A DNA stretch of 6,494 bases from an uncultured Pseudoflavonifractor sp. (GCA_947565875.1 CANOHR010000062.1:1-6494); one strand, 5' to 3'; positions 1 to 5,859 are shown, counted from the stretch's first letter. Notes: a model not told the origin generated them from the letters alone. Made by a program: numbers and translations.

Positions 1-2
1 AT

Positions 3-28
3 CCGTAAAGCGGCAAAGCCGCTAACGG
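3..28. repeat. Hairpin in the left-edge leader
   Basis: A perfect 6-bp stem, AGCGGC (9-14) with GCCGCT (18-23), closes an AAA loop. It is extended by an outer CCGT/ACGG pairing (3-6 with 25-28). No T-tract follows, so it does not look like an intrinsic terminator on the + strand. It is more likely one of the palindromic repeat units seen throughout the window's intergenic DNA. The sequence to its left is outside the window, so its full extent is unknown. Confidence 0.5.
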
Positions 29-45
29 CTGTCCGATGGGACCCG

Positions 46-75
46 CCCCTACGGAGATCCTGTAGGTGGGATGGT
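46..75. repeat. Repeat D, copy 1 (CCCCTACGGA...GTAGGTGGGATGGT)
   Basis: This 30-nt segment matches 5817-5846 at 27 of 30 positions. Its arms CCTAC (48-52) and GTAGG (62-66) pair. Inside the stem this copy has a G-T pair (53/61) and an A-C mismatch (55/59), where the second copy has perfect pairing. It lies in the non-coding leader of gene 1. Confidence 0.75.
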
Positions 76-85
76 TTTCCATGGG

Positions 86-116
86 ACACAACAACAAAAC
101 AAATTATTCAAAAACA
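86..116 (+). promoter_or_regulatory. G-free, A/C-rich leader upstream of gene 1
   Basis: Thirty-one consecutive bases contain no G, in a window that is otherwise strongly G-rich. The tract ends exactly at the AGGAGG ribosome binding site (116-121). It would be unstructured in mRNA and could favour ribosome access to gene 1. I see no convincing -35/-10 pair here, so I call it a translation leader and not a promoter. The functional reading is inference. Confidence 0.4.
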
Positions 117-129
117 GGAGGAAACGATC

Positions 130-732
130 ATGGCTAAGGTAAAGAACATTCTGGAGAAGATCAAGCTGAACGGGGTGCTGGAGGACATCATTGCCAAGTC
201 CACCGGGGAGCATGTGACGGTGACCTGGGACGGGGCGGAGAAGACTTTGGCGGCGGCGCTGGGGGAGATTTTGACGGCGCTGAAGGGTCTGCCCAGCGGG
301 GACAATGTGGACGAGAAGATCGGCGCGGCCATCGACGCTCTCATCGGTGGGGCGCCGGAGACCTACGATACGCTGAAGGAGATCGCGGACTACATCGCGT
401 CTCATAAGGACGTATCGGACGCGCTCAGCGCGGCCATTGGCGGCAAGGTGGACAAGGAGGAGGGGAAGGGGCTCTCGACCGAGGACTTTACCACCGCCCT
501 GAAGGCCAAGCTGGAGGGGATGGAGAGCGTCACCGTTGAAGAGAAGGCGTCGTGGGACGCTAAGGCGGAGGCCACGGTCGCCACAGGCGAGGCCAACGGG
601 CTTATGAGCAAGGAGGACAAGGCACGGTTGGATTCTCTGCGGGGGGTGCGGTATGGGACGGAGGTCCCCCAGGATATGAAGGATGGAGAAATGTTCGTCC
701 GGGTGGTAAGTGAGGAGACGGCCCAGGAGTAA
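130..732 (+). CDS. Phage fibre-like structural protein (200 aa)
   Basis: The product is probably a virion surface or tail/head fibre component; no enzymatic motif is visible. The start is ATG 130, with AGGAGG at 116-121 and 8 nt of spacing. The frame is open to the left edge, but no in-frame ATG, GTG or TTG lies upstream. Residues 72-94 hold GGAPETYDTLKEIADYIAS, a pattern recalled from many phage fibre and head-fibre proteins, where a 'GGAPE(T/A)LDTL.E.A' segment recurs. Residues 114-131 (GLSTEDFTTALKAKLEGM) and 157-170 (GLMSKEDKARLDSL) match further segments common in tail fibres. The C-terminus (YGTEVPQDMKDGEMFVRV) resembles the short ending strands of such proteins. The protein is acidic, Lys/Glu/Ala-rich and has no cysteine or transmembrane segment. 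A repeat mosaic separates it from gene 2. Its exact place in the virion cannot be told from sequence alone. Confidence 0.8.
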   Translation: MAKVKNILEKIKLNGVLEDIIAKSTGEHVTVTWDGAEKTLAAALGEILTALKGLPSGDNVDEKIGAAIDALIGGAPETYDTLKEIADYIASHKDVSDALSAAIGGKVDKEEGKGLSTEDFTTALKAKLEGMESVTVEEKASWDAKAEATVATGEANGLMSKEDKARLDSLRGVRYGTEVPQDMKDGEMFVRVVSEETAQE

Positions 733-739
733 GGGCGGC

Positions 740-762
740 GGGCGCACGATGTGCGCCCCTAC
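740..762. repeat. Palindromic unit: GGGCGCAC-GAT-GTGCGCCC plus CCCCTAC
   Basis: A perfect 8-bp stem (740-747 with 751-758) has a 3-nt GAT loop. The right arm runs into CCCCTAC (756-762), the boundary word shared with units at 46-52, 969-975, 3795-3801, 5817-5823 and 6347-6353. It starts 7 nt after the stop codon of gene 1. There is no T-tract after it, so terminator function is doubtful. Confidence 0.75.
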
Positions 763-781
763 GAAGGACAAGGGCAAGGGC

Positions 782-803
782 GGCCCACCCAGGGGGGCGG
801 GCC
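782..803. repeat. Imperfect GC hairpin
   Basis: GGCCC (782-786) pairs with GGGCC (799-803), and CCC (788-790) with GGG (795-797), around an AGGG loop, with one A-C mismatch. It is followed by CCCAC and a purine-rich linker like the neighbouring units. The pairing is weaker than in the other elements of this mosaic. Confidence 0.45.
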
Positions 804-832
804 CCACAAGCTCAAAGGGAAAAAGCGTATCG

Positions 833-865
833 GTAGGGACCGCCGTCCTCGGCGGTCCGCCCTAC
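833..865. repeat. GTAGG-bounded palindromic unit
   Basis: A perfect 9-bp stem, GGACCGCCG (837-845) with CGGCGGTCC (850-858), closes a TCCT loop. The outer arms GTAG (833-836) and CTAC (862-865) also pair across a 3-nt bulge. The arrangement of outer GTAG/CTAC arms, a small one-sided bulge and a GC-rich inner stem is the same as at 3771-3801, where the bulge is on the left side instead. This suggests the two are one element type in opposite orientations. Confidence 0.8.
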
Positions 866-889
866 GTGGTTCAAAGGGAATGAGGGGGA

Positions 890-928
890 CGGATCGCCAC
901 GGCCCGCTTTGCGGGCCTCGCAATGACG
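890..928. repeat. GGATCGCCAC...TCGCAATGAC interspersed repeat
   Basis: A perfect 7-bp stem, GGCCCGC (901-907) with GCGGGCC (911-917), closes a TTT loop. It is flanked by GGATCGCCAC and TCGCAATGAC. On the complementary strand this reads GTCATTGCGAG...GTGGCGATCC, a pattern I recall as a widespread interspersed repeat in many bacterial chromosomes. It supports the view that chromosomal repeats have entered this phage-like gene block. Confidence 0.65.
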
Positions 929-946
929 GGCAAAGGGCAAGGGCGA

Positions 947-975
947 GGGCGGGCGACCATAAAGGCCGCCCCTAC
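947..975. repeat. GGGCGG...CCGCCCCTAC palindromic unit
   Basis: GGGCGG (947-952) pairs with CCGCCC (966-971) around a 13-nt loop. The right arm continues into CCCCTAC (969-975), the shared boundary word. It directly abuts the next and stronger hairpin. Confidence 0.6.
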
Positions 976-1003
976 GGGGCGGGGGATCATCCTCCCCCGC
1001 CCC
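976..1003. repeat. Strong 10-bp hairpin just upstream of gene 2
   Basis: GGGGCGGGGG (976-985) pairs perfectly with CCCCCGCCCC (994-1003) around an 8-nt loop. It ends 13 nt before the AAGGAGGG site of gene 2 (1017-1024). It is followed by CATATTTAAAAG, which is not a proper U-tract, so I do not call it a terminator. Being so close to the ribosome binding site it could affect mRNA stability or translation; this is inference. Confidence 0.65.
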
Positions 1004-1030
1004 ATATTTAAAAGACAAGGAGGGAATCAA

Positions 1031-3430
1031 ATGCCTATTAAGGAAAGAGACATTGTATTGCAGGGCCGGGACGGGGGTCAGGATACCATTGACCTGCCCA
1101 TCACCCGGCTGGGAAATGTGGAGAGCGGGGCGGAGGTGAAGGAGGCCCCTGCTCAGGGGGATTATATCCCCATTATCGACGGAGCGGACAGTGAGCAGAT
1201 GAAGAAGTTTCCAGCCGGGTGGCTGATGAATGCTGTGGGGGGAAGCGGAGGCGGCGGGAGCGCGGCCGGGTCGGGGGAACTGGATCTGGAGCGGAGCCGG
1301 ATCGGGGGAAAGAGTCTGGCTCTCTATACGGAGGAGTTTCCCCTGACGGAGGAGGGGGCCGGCGTGGAACTGACGGTGGACGTGGCAAGCGGGGCCCTGA
1401 GCCAGGACGGGGAAGGAAACTGGTTCGTAAACGGTGTGGAACTGTGGGTGAAAGAGGACGAAAACGGGCTGCGCCGGGGGACCGTAGAGATCAGGGGGAC
1501 GGACAGGCGTTGGCCGGTGCGGACGGCGGATGAGGAGGCTCCCCAGGGCTGTCCGGCGCCGGTGGAACTGACGGAGGGGATCGTCAATACCACCCTTATC
1601 ACCAGCGGGAAAACCGTTGACGCTCCCTGCCGGAGCGGGGTCCTTGAGGTCACAGTGGCGCTGGAGGACGGGACGGTGAAAACCAGGTATGCCATCCGGG
1701 TCCGGTGCGTGGGGGGAGACCGCCGGGTGGAGAGCGTGACCCTTACTTCACATCATATACAGGCAGAACCCCAGTGCGAGGTGGATGGGAGTCCCCTCCG
1801 CCTGACCCTGGCCCAGGCGGAGGAACGGTACGGGAGGATGGCGGAGATCGCGGCGAAGCATGATCCCTGCCGGAGTTACGGGATGACGGAGTTGGAGAGG
1901 AGCCGCTACTATGACAACGGGGATCCCCGTACGGGGCGGCCCATCCGGCGGAGGGTGTACCGGGGTTGTATCCATAAGTCGAGCCTTCACGCGGCAAATA
2001 GTCCGGCAACAGTGAATGCCGTACGGCATCCGCAGGACAGCCCATACAAAGGAGTGCTGCCAGTGGCGAGTGTTTGCAAAGGGACCGGACTTATCATAAA
2101 CCGCAGATTGCCTTACACGACAACGGCCAATTTTGTTATGCCGGGGGAGGATGGTTCGAATTGCCCTGACGCCGATCCCATGACCTATCCCCTGATAGGG
2201 AATTTTGCGGTAGAGGGGACGGAGGACTGGGACAAGGTGTGCGGCAGGATCTACTTTCAGGTGGACGCGGGAGGAGAAGAGGTGGAGTACGGCGTACTGG
2301 AGGTCTATAACACCGAGCCCGCGGGAAACTGTCGTCTGGGCCGGGTGGAGTTGGACGGGAGAGGACTGCCCCAAAAGGACCCGGAGGCTTGGAGGATGGA
2401 GACACTGTACGAATCAAACACCGGGCCATATGTAGAGAGGCAGGGGGTGGACGTCCTTTTGAAAAAGGCGGGCGGACCGGTGGACAGGGAGAAGGACCGG
2501 TTTGCCCTGTGGGCCTGGGAGGAGGGGACGGACTTCCGGGGAGACGTGCCGCCCAGCGCCTACGCGGTAGGAGAATGGTCCGAGGAGCCCGCCTTTCCCC
2601 CGGAGGACGTGGGAGCGGACAGGCCGGTCCCCGCCAAGCTGCGGCTGTGGGTGAGCGCGGAGGCGGAGAAGGTCTATGTGACCGCCCGGACGGAGGAGCC
2701 GGAGGCGTGGCTCTCCGGCAATCTGGAAAAGCGGGGCTTCCGGAATCACAAGAGAGGAAAATATGGGCTGGTCAGAAGGACGGACAAGGTCGTGGATGGG
2801 GAATTCATTTACGAATACAGAAGCGGTATGGCGGTGGACCTGGCCCCGGAGGCGGGGCCGGGGGAGAAGGCGGGAACGGTATACCTCCATGTGAAGGCCC
2901 AGGATGACGCCGACGGTTTGAATAACGAGACCAACAGCGGGCGGATATATGAGGTAGAGCTGCTCCGGGGCTGGCCGGAGCGGCAGCTTGTGAAGGCGGA
3001 GCTCATGGGGGAGGACGGGGAAAGCGTCCTTGCAGCCGCCCTTCCCGAGACGGTGGAGGGGGAGGAAAAGCTTACCCTTACCACTGCCGGGGGACAGGCC
3101 TGGGTACGCCTGACCTGCGGAGAGAGCGCTGGAGGCGAAGAGATCCCGAAGGGGGGAAAGAGCCGGATCTATCTGTTTCGGAAGGACGGGGAAGGGAACT
3201 TTTCCACCGGCATGTCCCAGGCCATCCAAAGCTGTCCGGAGAAGGCGGCGGGAGGCGCGGACCTGGAGGCCCTGGGCTGGGATCAGAGCGGGGTATGCTG
3301 GGCCCGTCTGGCGGCCAGTACCGCCGGGACAGAGTACCGGGTGGTGGTCACCGACGCCACGGGGCTTCAGGACAGCAGGGCGAAAAGCTATACCCTGACG
3401 CTGACGAAGGTCAAGGAGGCTGAGGCATGA
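1031..3430 (+). CDS. Large multidomain phage appendage-like protein (799 aa)
   Basis: No family is confidently recognised; the likely role is a virion appendage, fibre or receptor-binding protein. The start is ATG 1031, with AAGGAGGG at 1017-1024; the longer frame from 923 lies in repeat DNA and lacks a ribosome binding site. Residues 1-70 look like a virion anchor: IDLPITRLGN, then DYIPIIDGADSEQMKKFPAG, a short 'IDGAD..QMKK' element of the kind found near fibre N-termini. A hinge follows (about residues 72-83, SGGGGSAAGSG). The rest is beta-rich, with many alternating hydrophobic/charged strands and no recognised catalytic motif. The C-terminal ~100 residues (TEYRVVVTDATG, then SYTLTLTKV) look Ig-like. 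It holds 13 cysteines: ten between residues 174 and 434, none until 696, then three. No signal peptide or membrane segment is seen. Its stop overlaps the start of gene 3, implying translational coupling. Assignment as structural is fairly sure; the precise role is not. Confidence 0.75.
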   Translation: MPIKERDIVLQGRDGGQDTIDLPITRLGNVESGAEVKEAPAQGDYIPIIDGADSEQMKKFPAGWLMNAVGGSGGGGSAAGSGELDLERSRIGGKSLALYTEEFPLTEEGAGVELTVDVASGALSQDGEGNWFVNGVELWVKEDENGLRRGTVEIRGTDRRWPVRTADEEAPQGCPAPVELTEGIVNTTLITSGKTVDAPCRSGVLEVTVALEDGTVKTRYAIRVRCVGGDRRVESVTLTSHHIQAEPQCEVDGSPLRLTLAQAEERYGRMAEIAAKHDPCRSYGMTELERSRYYDNGDPRTGRPIRRRVYRGCIHKSSLHAANSPATVNAVRHPQDSPYKGVLPVASVCKGTGLIINRRLPYTTTANFVMPGEDGSNCPDADPMTYPLIGNFAVEGTEDWDKVCGRIYFQVDAGGEEVEYGVLEVYNTEPAGNCRLGRVELDGRGLPQKDPEAWRMETLYESNTGPYVERQGVDVLLKKAGGPVDREKDRFALWAWEEGTDFRGDVPPSAYAVGEWSEEPAFPPEDVGADRPVPAKLRLWVSAEAEKVYVTARTEEPEAWLSGNLEKRGFRNHKRGKYGLVRRTDKVVDGEFIYEYRSGMAVDLAPEAGPGEKAGTVYLHVKAQDDADGLNNETNSGRIYEVELLRGWPERQLVKAELMGEDGESVLAAALPETVEGEEKLTLTTAGGQAWVRLTCGESAGGEEIPKGGKSRIYLFRKDGEGNFSTGMSQAIQSCPEKAAGGADLEALGWDQSGVCWARLAASTAGTEYRVVVTDATGLQDSRAKSYTLTLTKVKEAEA

Positions 3431-3774
3431 GGCTCAGTGAGGTGATGGCGCGGTCGGACGCGTTGCGGCTCAATACGGTGGGCGAGGAGCAGAAGGCCCG
3501 GTGGGTTTGGGAACTGGAGGGGCAGCTGGGGGAGATGGCGGGGGTCTCCCCCAGGGCCTGCCCCTGGCCGGAGGAGGATCCGGTGCTGCTGCTGACGGGG
3601 GCCTATGAGGAGGTCTATCAGCTGTATCTTGCCGCCAAGATCGATTATTACAACCAGGAGATGGGGCTGTATGCCAACGATATGGCGGCGTATAACGCTT
3701 TGCTGGGGGAGGCAAGAGCGTGGTGGAGAAGGAAGCACAGGCCCCGGCGGGGTGGGAATTGGAAGGTGGGGTAG
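3427..3774 (+). CDS. Small phage connector-type protein (115 aa)
   Basis: The start ATG 3427 overlaps the gene 2 stop as ATGA, with AAGGAGG at 3413-3419 and 7-nt spacing, so the two genes are probably translationally coupled. The core LLLTGAYEEVYQLYLAAKID (residues 54-73), then YYNQE and YANDMAAYN, matches a pattern I recall from small structural proteins of Firmicutes phages: LL.P.PY.ELY..YL.A.IDYYN.E...YN, ending W..R.H. In those it sits near head-tail connection genes, but its function is not established. Here the recognisable part ends at AWWRRKH (98-104). A basic, Gly-rich tail RPRRGGNWKVG follows, and its TAG stop lies inside the GTAGG arm of the repeat at 3771-3801. The tail may therefore be repeat-derived. 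The protein looks alpha-helical and has no membrane segment. Confidence 0.75.
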   Translation: MRLSEVMARSDALRLNTVGEEQKARWVWELEGQLGEMAGVSPRACPWPEEDPVLLLTGAYEEVYQLYLAAKIDYYNQEMGLYANDMAAYNALLGEARAWWRRKHRPRRGGNWKVG

Positions 3775-3801
3775 GCGGGCGGGTCTAGGACCCGCCCCTA
3801 C
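3771..3801. repeat. GTAGG...CCTAC palindromic unit containing the gene 3 stop
   Basis: An 8-bp inner stem, GGCGGGTC (3778-3785) with GACCCGCC (3789-3796), closes a TAG loop. The outer arms GTAGG (3771-3775) and CCTAC (3797-3801) pair across a 2-nt CG bulge. The TAG stop of gene 3 (3772-3774) is part of the outer arm. The design matches 833-865 in inverted orientation. The downstream sequence is purine-rich without a U-tract, so a classical terminator is unlikely. Confidence 0.8.
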
Positions 3802-3832
3802 GAAGGTCAAGGGCGAAGGTCAAGGGTGAAGG
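3802..3832. repeat. Tandem 13-nt purine-rich repeat (GAAGGTCAAGGGY)
   Basis: Two tandem copies, GAAGGTCAAGGGC (3802-3814) and GAAGGTCAAGGGT (3815-3827), are followed by a partial GAAGG. Single or degenerate versions follow other palindromic units (763-780, 929-946, 5770-5786, 6003-6020). A related CGAAGGTCAAGG also occurs at the 3' end of gene 2, where it forms the gene 3 ribosome binding site. It is most likely the linker part of the same interspersed element family. Confidence 0.7.
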
Positions 3833-3848
3833 CTTTTAAGAGGAGAGA

Positions 3849-3855
3849 AAGGAGA
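3849..3855 (+). promoter_or_regulatory. Ribosome binding site deciding the gene 4 start
   Basis: AAGGAGA at 3849-3855 lies 6 nt before ATG 3862. The frame also has a GTG at 3826, but that codon sits inside the tandem purine repeat and would add a basic segment KAFKRRERRDG encoded by repeat and ribosome-binding-site DNA. The site therefore favours ATG 3862. Confidence 0.7.
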
Positions 3856-3861
3856 GATGGG

Positions 3862-5739
3862 ATGAAATTGGCGAAGGTTGGCTATGAAGCGGAGAAGGTG
3901 AAGCGGGAGGTGGTGGCCATGGGGGGGATCAATTGGTCGGATGAGAGGCGGGACGGGGATCTGGGGGATTCCCTGAATGTGTCCTTCCGGCGGTGGCCCT
4001 CGCTCACCACACGGAAGGGGAGGACGCAGAAAGCGGGGTATGAGGGGATCGCCGCCCTCTGTGCCCACGGGAAGCTGGCGGCGGTGCGGGGGACGGAGGT
4101 GCTGCTGGATGGGAGGAAGGTGGGCACGGTGAAGGCGGGGGAGAAGAGGTTCGCCGTGGTGAACACCAAGCTGGTCCTATGGCCGGATATGGTGTACCTG
4201 GACCTGGAGGATGAAAAGGTAAAGCCCATGGGGGCCAGGGTGACGCTGTCGGAAAGGTCCTGTACGTTTACGGACAGGAGCATAGAGACGGATACCCGGC
4301 GGCAGATCCCGGCAAAGGAGCCGACGAATGAGGAGTACCCCGCCAGCTGGCGGGAATATTTTGGAACAGACCGGGATTACGATTTCCCTTATGTAACGGT
4401 GGGGGACAGCGTGAAGCGGACGGCTGCGGGCTGGGTGCTGGCCAACCAGCGGGAAATGAAAATATCAGAGGTGCCGAGGGACAGCGTTATGTTGATGATA
4501 AGCGGCGGCGACGGACTGAACACAAGGTGGGGCGGGGACGGGTATGCCCAGATCCACCCGGAGCGGTACGCCGTACTCAGAGACCGGGAGGGAAGCAGAA
4601 GGAGCCATACGCTTTGGTACGAGGTCTACGAGTGCCCCCTGGACAACGAAAGCCTGCTGGACCACTTCAAAAAGGGGGACGCGGTGGCCATTACGGGAGC
4701 AGGGGAGAACGACAGGGAGGCCGCCGTGATCGAGGAGATCACCGATACAAAGATCACCTTCAGCGCGGACCTCTTTCAGAAGGAGGGCCTGGTGGAGGGG
4801 ACCGTGACAGTGGAGAGAAAGGTACCGCCGCTGGAGTTCATCTGCGAGAGCCAGAACCGGCTGTGGGGGTGCGAGGGGCATACCATCTGGGCTTCCGCCC
4901 TGGGGGATCCCACCAACTTCTATGTGAACAAGGGCTTGTCCACGGACAGCTGTGCCATAGCGGTGGGCACCGACGGGGCCTTTACCGGGTGCGTGGGGTA
5001 CTCGGAGGGGGTGCTTTTCTGGAAGGAGGACTGTCTTCACAAGGTACTGGGAGCCTACCCGCCTTATTATGAGGTACATACCTTTGGCGTACCGGGGGTA
5101 AAGGCGGGGTGCGACAAAAGCCAGGTCATCATCAGCGATATCCTCTACTACCTGGGCCAGCGGGGGGTGTACGCCTACGGAGGCGGGACGCCCCGGCTTT
5201 TGTCCGGGGGCTTTGGGGAGCGGCGGCTCAGCCAGGGGATCGGGGGAAGCGACGGGGAGAGGTATTACCTTTCCGCCAAGGAGGGGGACGAGTCCCACCT
5301 GCTGGTCTACGATCCGGGGAAGGGGCTATGGCTCCGGGAGGACGATACCCGTGTACGGGACTTTGCCCGGTTGGGGAATGCGCTCTACTTTGCCGGGGAG
5401 GACGGGAAGGTGTGGCTCATCGACGGCGGCGGGGAGGAGCCGGAGCAGGAGTGGATGGCCCAGCTTGCCCCCCTCTATGAGACGGTGGCGGGGCGGAAGC
5501 GGTACTCCCGGCTGCTGTTGCGGCTGGAGTTGCCCCAGGGAAGCTGGGTGACGGCGGAGAGCCGGTGCGACGATAGGGCATGGATGGAGTGCGGAACGGT
5601 GGCGGGAAGGAGTTATGACGTGGCGCCCATGAGGATCCCTTTTAACCGGTGTGATAAGTTTGAGTTGAGATTGCGGGGGAAGGGGCCCTGTGCTGTGCTG
5701 AGCGTGATGAGGGAGTTTACATTGGGGTCGGAGCGGTAA
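3862..5739 (+). CDS. Phage nozzle/stopper-like beta-propeller-type virion protein (625 aa)
   Basis: Probably a tail nozzle, stopper or DNA-stabilisation protein at the portal end of a virion. The N-terminal GGINWSDERRDGDLGDSLNV, followed by a proline and TTRKGR, matches the opening I recall for such proteins: a 'G.N..D....G.L.D..N' motif then 'P.L.TR..R'. Residues 326-352 (FICESQNRLWGCEGHTIWAS, then ALGDPTNF) and GCVGYSEGVLFWKED resemble propeller blades seen in P22 gp10-like or T7 gp12-like nozzle proteins. Later blades include YYLGQRGVYAYGG, LLVYDPGKGLWL and LYFAGEDGKVWLID. The C-terminal part (SRLLLRLELPQGSWVTAESR, then a W, IPFNRCDKFELRLRGKG and REFTLGSE) looks like a conserved beta-barrel end domain. 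It holds 13 cysteines and no signal peptide or membrane helix. ATG 3862 is chosen on its ribosome binding site. Close position after gene 3 supports a shared head-tail junction role. The homology is recalled, not searched. Confidence 0.75.
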   Translation: MKLAKVGYEAEKVKREVVAMGGINWSDERRDGDLGDSLNVSFRRWPSLTTRKGRTQKAGYEGIAALCAHGKLAAVRGTEVLLDGRKVGTVKAGEKRFAVVNTKLVLWPDMVYLDLEDEKVKPMGARVTLSERSCTFTDRSIETDTRRQIPAKEPTNEEYPASWREYFGTDRDYDFPYVTVGDSVKRTAAGWVLANQREMKISEVPRDSVMLMISGGDGLNTRWGGDGYAQIHPERYAVLRDREGSRRSHTLWYEVYECPLDNESLLDHFKKGDAVAITGAGENDREAAVIEEITDTKITFSADLFQKEGLVEGTVTVERKVPPLEFICESQNRLWGCEGHTIWASALGDPTNFYVNKGLSTDSCAIAVGTDGAFTGCVGYSEGVLFWKEDCLHKVLGAYPPYYEVHTFGVPGVKAGCDKSQVIISDILYYLGQRGVYAYGGGTPRLLSGGFGERRLSQGIGGSDGERYYLSAKEGDESHLLVYDPGKGLWLREDDTRVRDFARLGNALYFAGEDGKVWLIDGGGEEPEQEWMAQLAPLYETVAGRKRYSRLLLRLELPQGSWVTAESRCDDRAWMECGTVAGRSYDVAPMRIPFNRCDKFELRLRGKGPCAVLSVMREFTLGSER

Positions 5740-5742
5740 GGC

Positions 5743-5764
5743 GGCGCGTCTGGGAAGCCGCGCC
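5743..5764. repeat. GGCGCG/CGCGCC hairpin after gene 4
   Basis: A 6-bp stem (5743-5748 with 5759-5764) has a 10-nt loop and starts 3 nt after the gene 4 stop. It is followed by CCAC and the AAGGGCAAGGTCAAGGG linker, as with other units. No U-tract follows. Confidence 0.5.
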
Positions 5765-5816
5765 CCACGAAGGGCAAGGTCAAGGGCCGGGCGGCCACAT
5801 GGGGCCAGGGAACCGT

Positions 5817-5846
5817 CCCCTACGGAGGTTCCGTAGGTGGGATGGT
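5817..5846. repeat. Repeat D, copy 2
   Basis: It matches 46-75 at 27 of 30 positions. Here CCTACGGA (5819-5826) and TCCGTAGG (5830-5837) form a perfect 8-bp stem with a GGT loop. Two of the three differences from copy 1 (5830 and 5832) fall in the stem and restore full pairing. An alternative stem, GGAACC (5809-5814) with GGTTCC (5827-5832), competes with it. Confidence 0.75.
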
Positions 5847-5859
5847 CCTCATTTCAATC

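Larger units (their letters stand above)
733..1030. repeat. Intergenic mosaic of palindromic repeats (298 bp)
   Basis: No gene is supported here. The gap between genes 1 and 2 is filled end to end with GC-rich hairpin units, listed individually. They are separated by purine-rich linkers of the form AAGGNCAAGGGC (763-780, 808-825, 867-885, 929-946). Several units carry the boundary word CCCCTAC or its complement GTAGG. The open frame of gene 2 extends back to an ATG at 923, but that stretch is repeat DNA without a ribosome binding site. The architecture resembles REP/BIME-like bacterial repeat clusters; the family name is not established. Confidence 0.8.

Noticed and set aside
49..807. Minus-strand frame of 252 codons opposite gene 1
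   Set aside because: Its product is a Pro/Leu/Arg-rich shadow translation; gene 1 on the other strand has recognisable fibre motifs and a good ribosome binding site.
976..1003. Intrinsic terminator upstream of gene 2
   Set aside because: The stem is strong but followed by CATATTTAAAAG without a U-tract, and it is one of many similar repeat hairpins.
923..1030. Upstream extension of gene 2 to ATG 923
   Set aside because: The segment is made of interspersed repeats and has no ribosome binding site, whereas ATG 1031 has AAGGAGGG at proper spacing.
733..1030. CRISPR array
   Set aside because: The units are palindromes of differing sequence and spacing, not identical direct repeats with uniform spacers.
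1966..2165. Diversity-generating retroelement variable region
   Set aside because: There is no reverse transcriptase or template repeat in the window, and the segment is internal, not at the C-terminal end of the gene.
2414..3229. Minus-strand frame of 271 codons opposite gene 2
   Set aside because: It results from stop depletion opposite purine-rich codons; composition is low-quality and no start signal is seen.
4465..5298. Minus-strand frame of 277 codons opposite gene 4
   Set aside because: Gene 4 shows family-like motifs over the same region; the antisense frame has none and no ribosome binding site.
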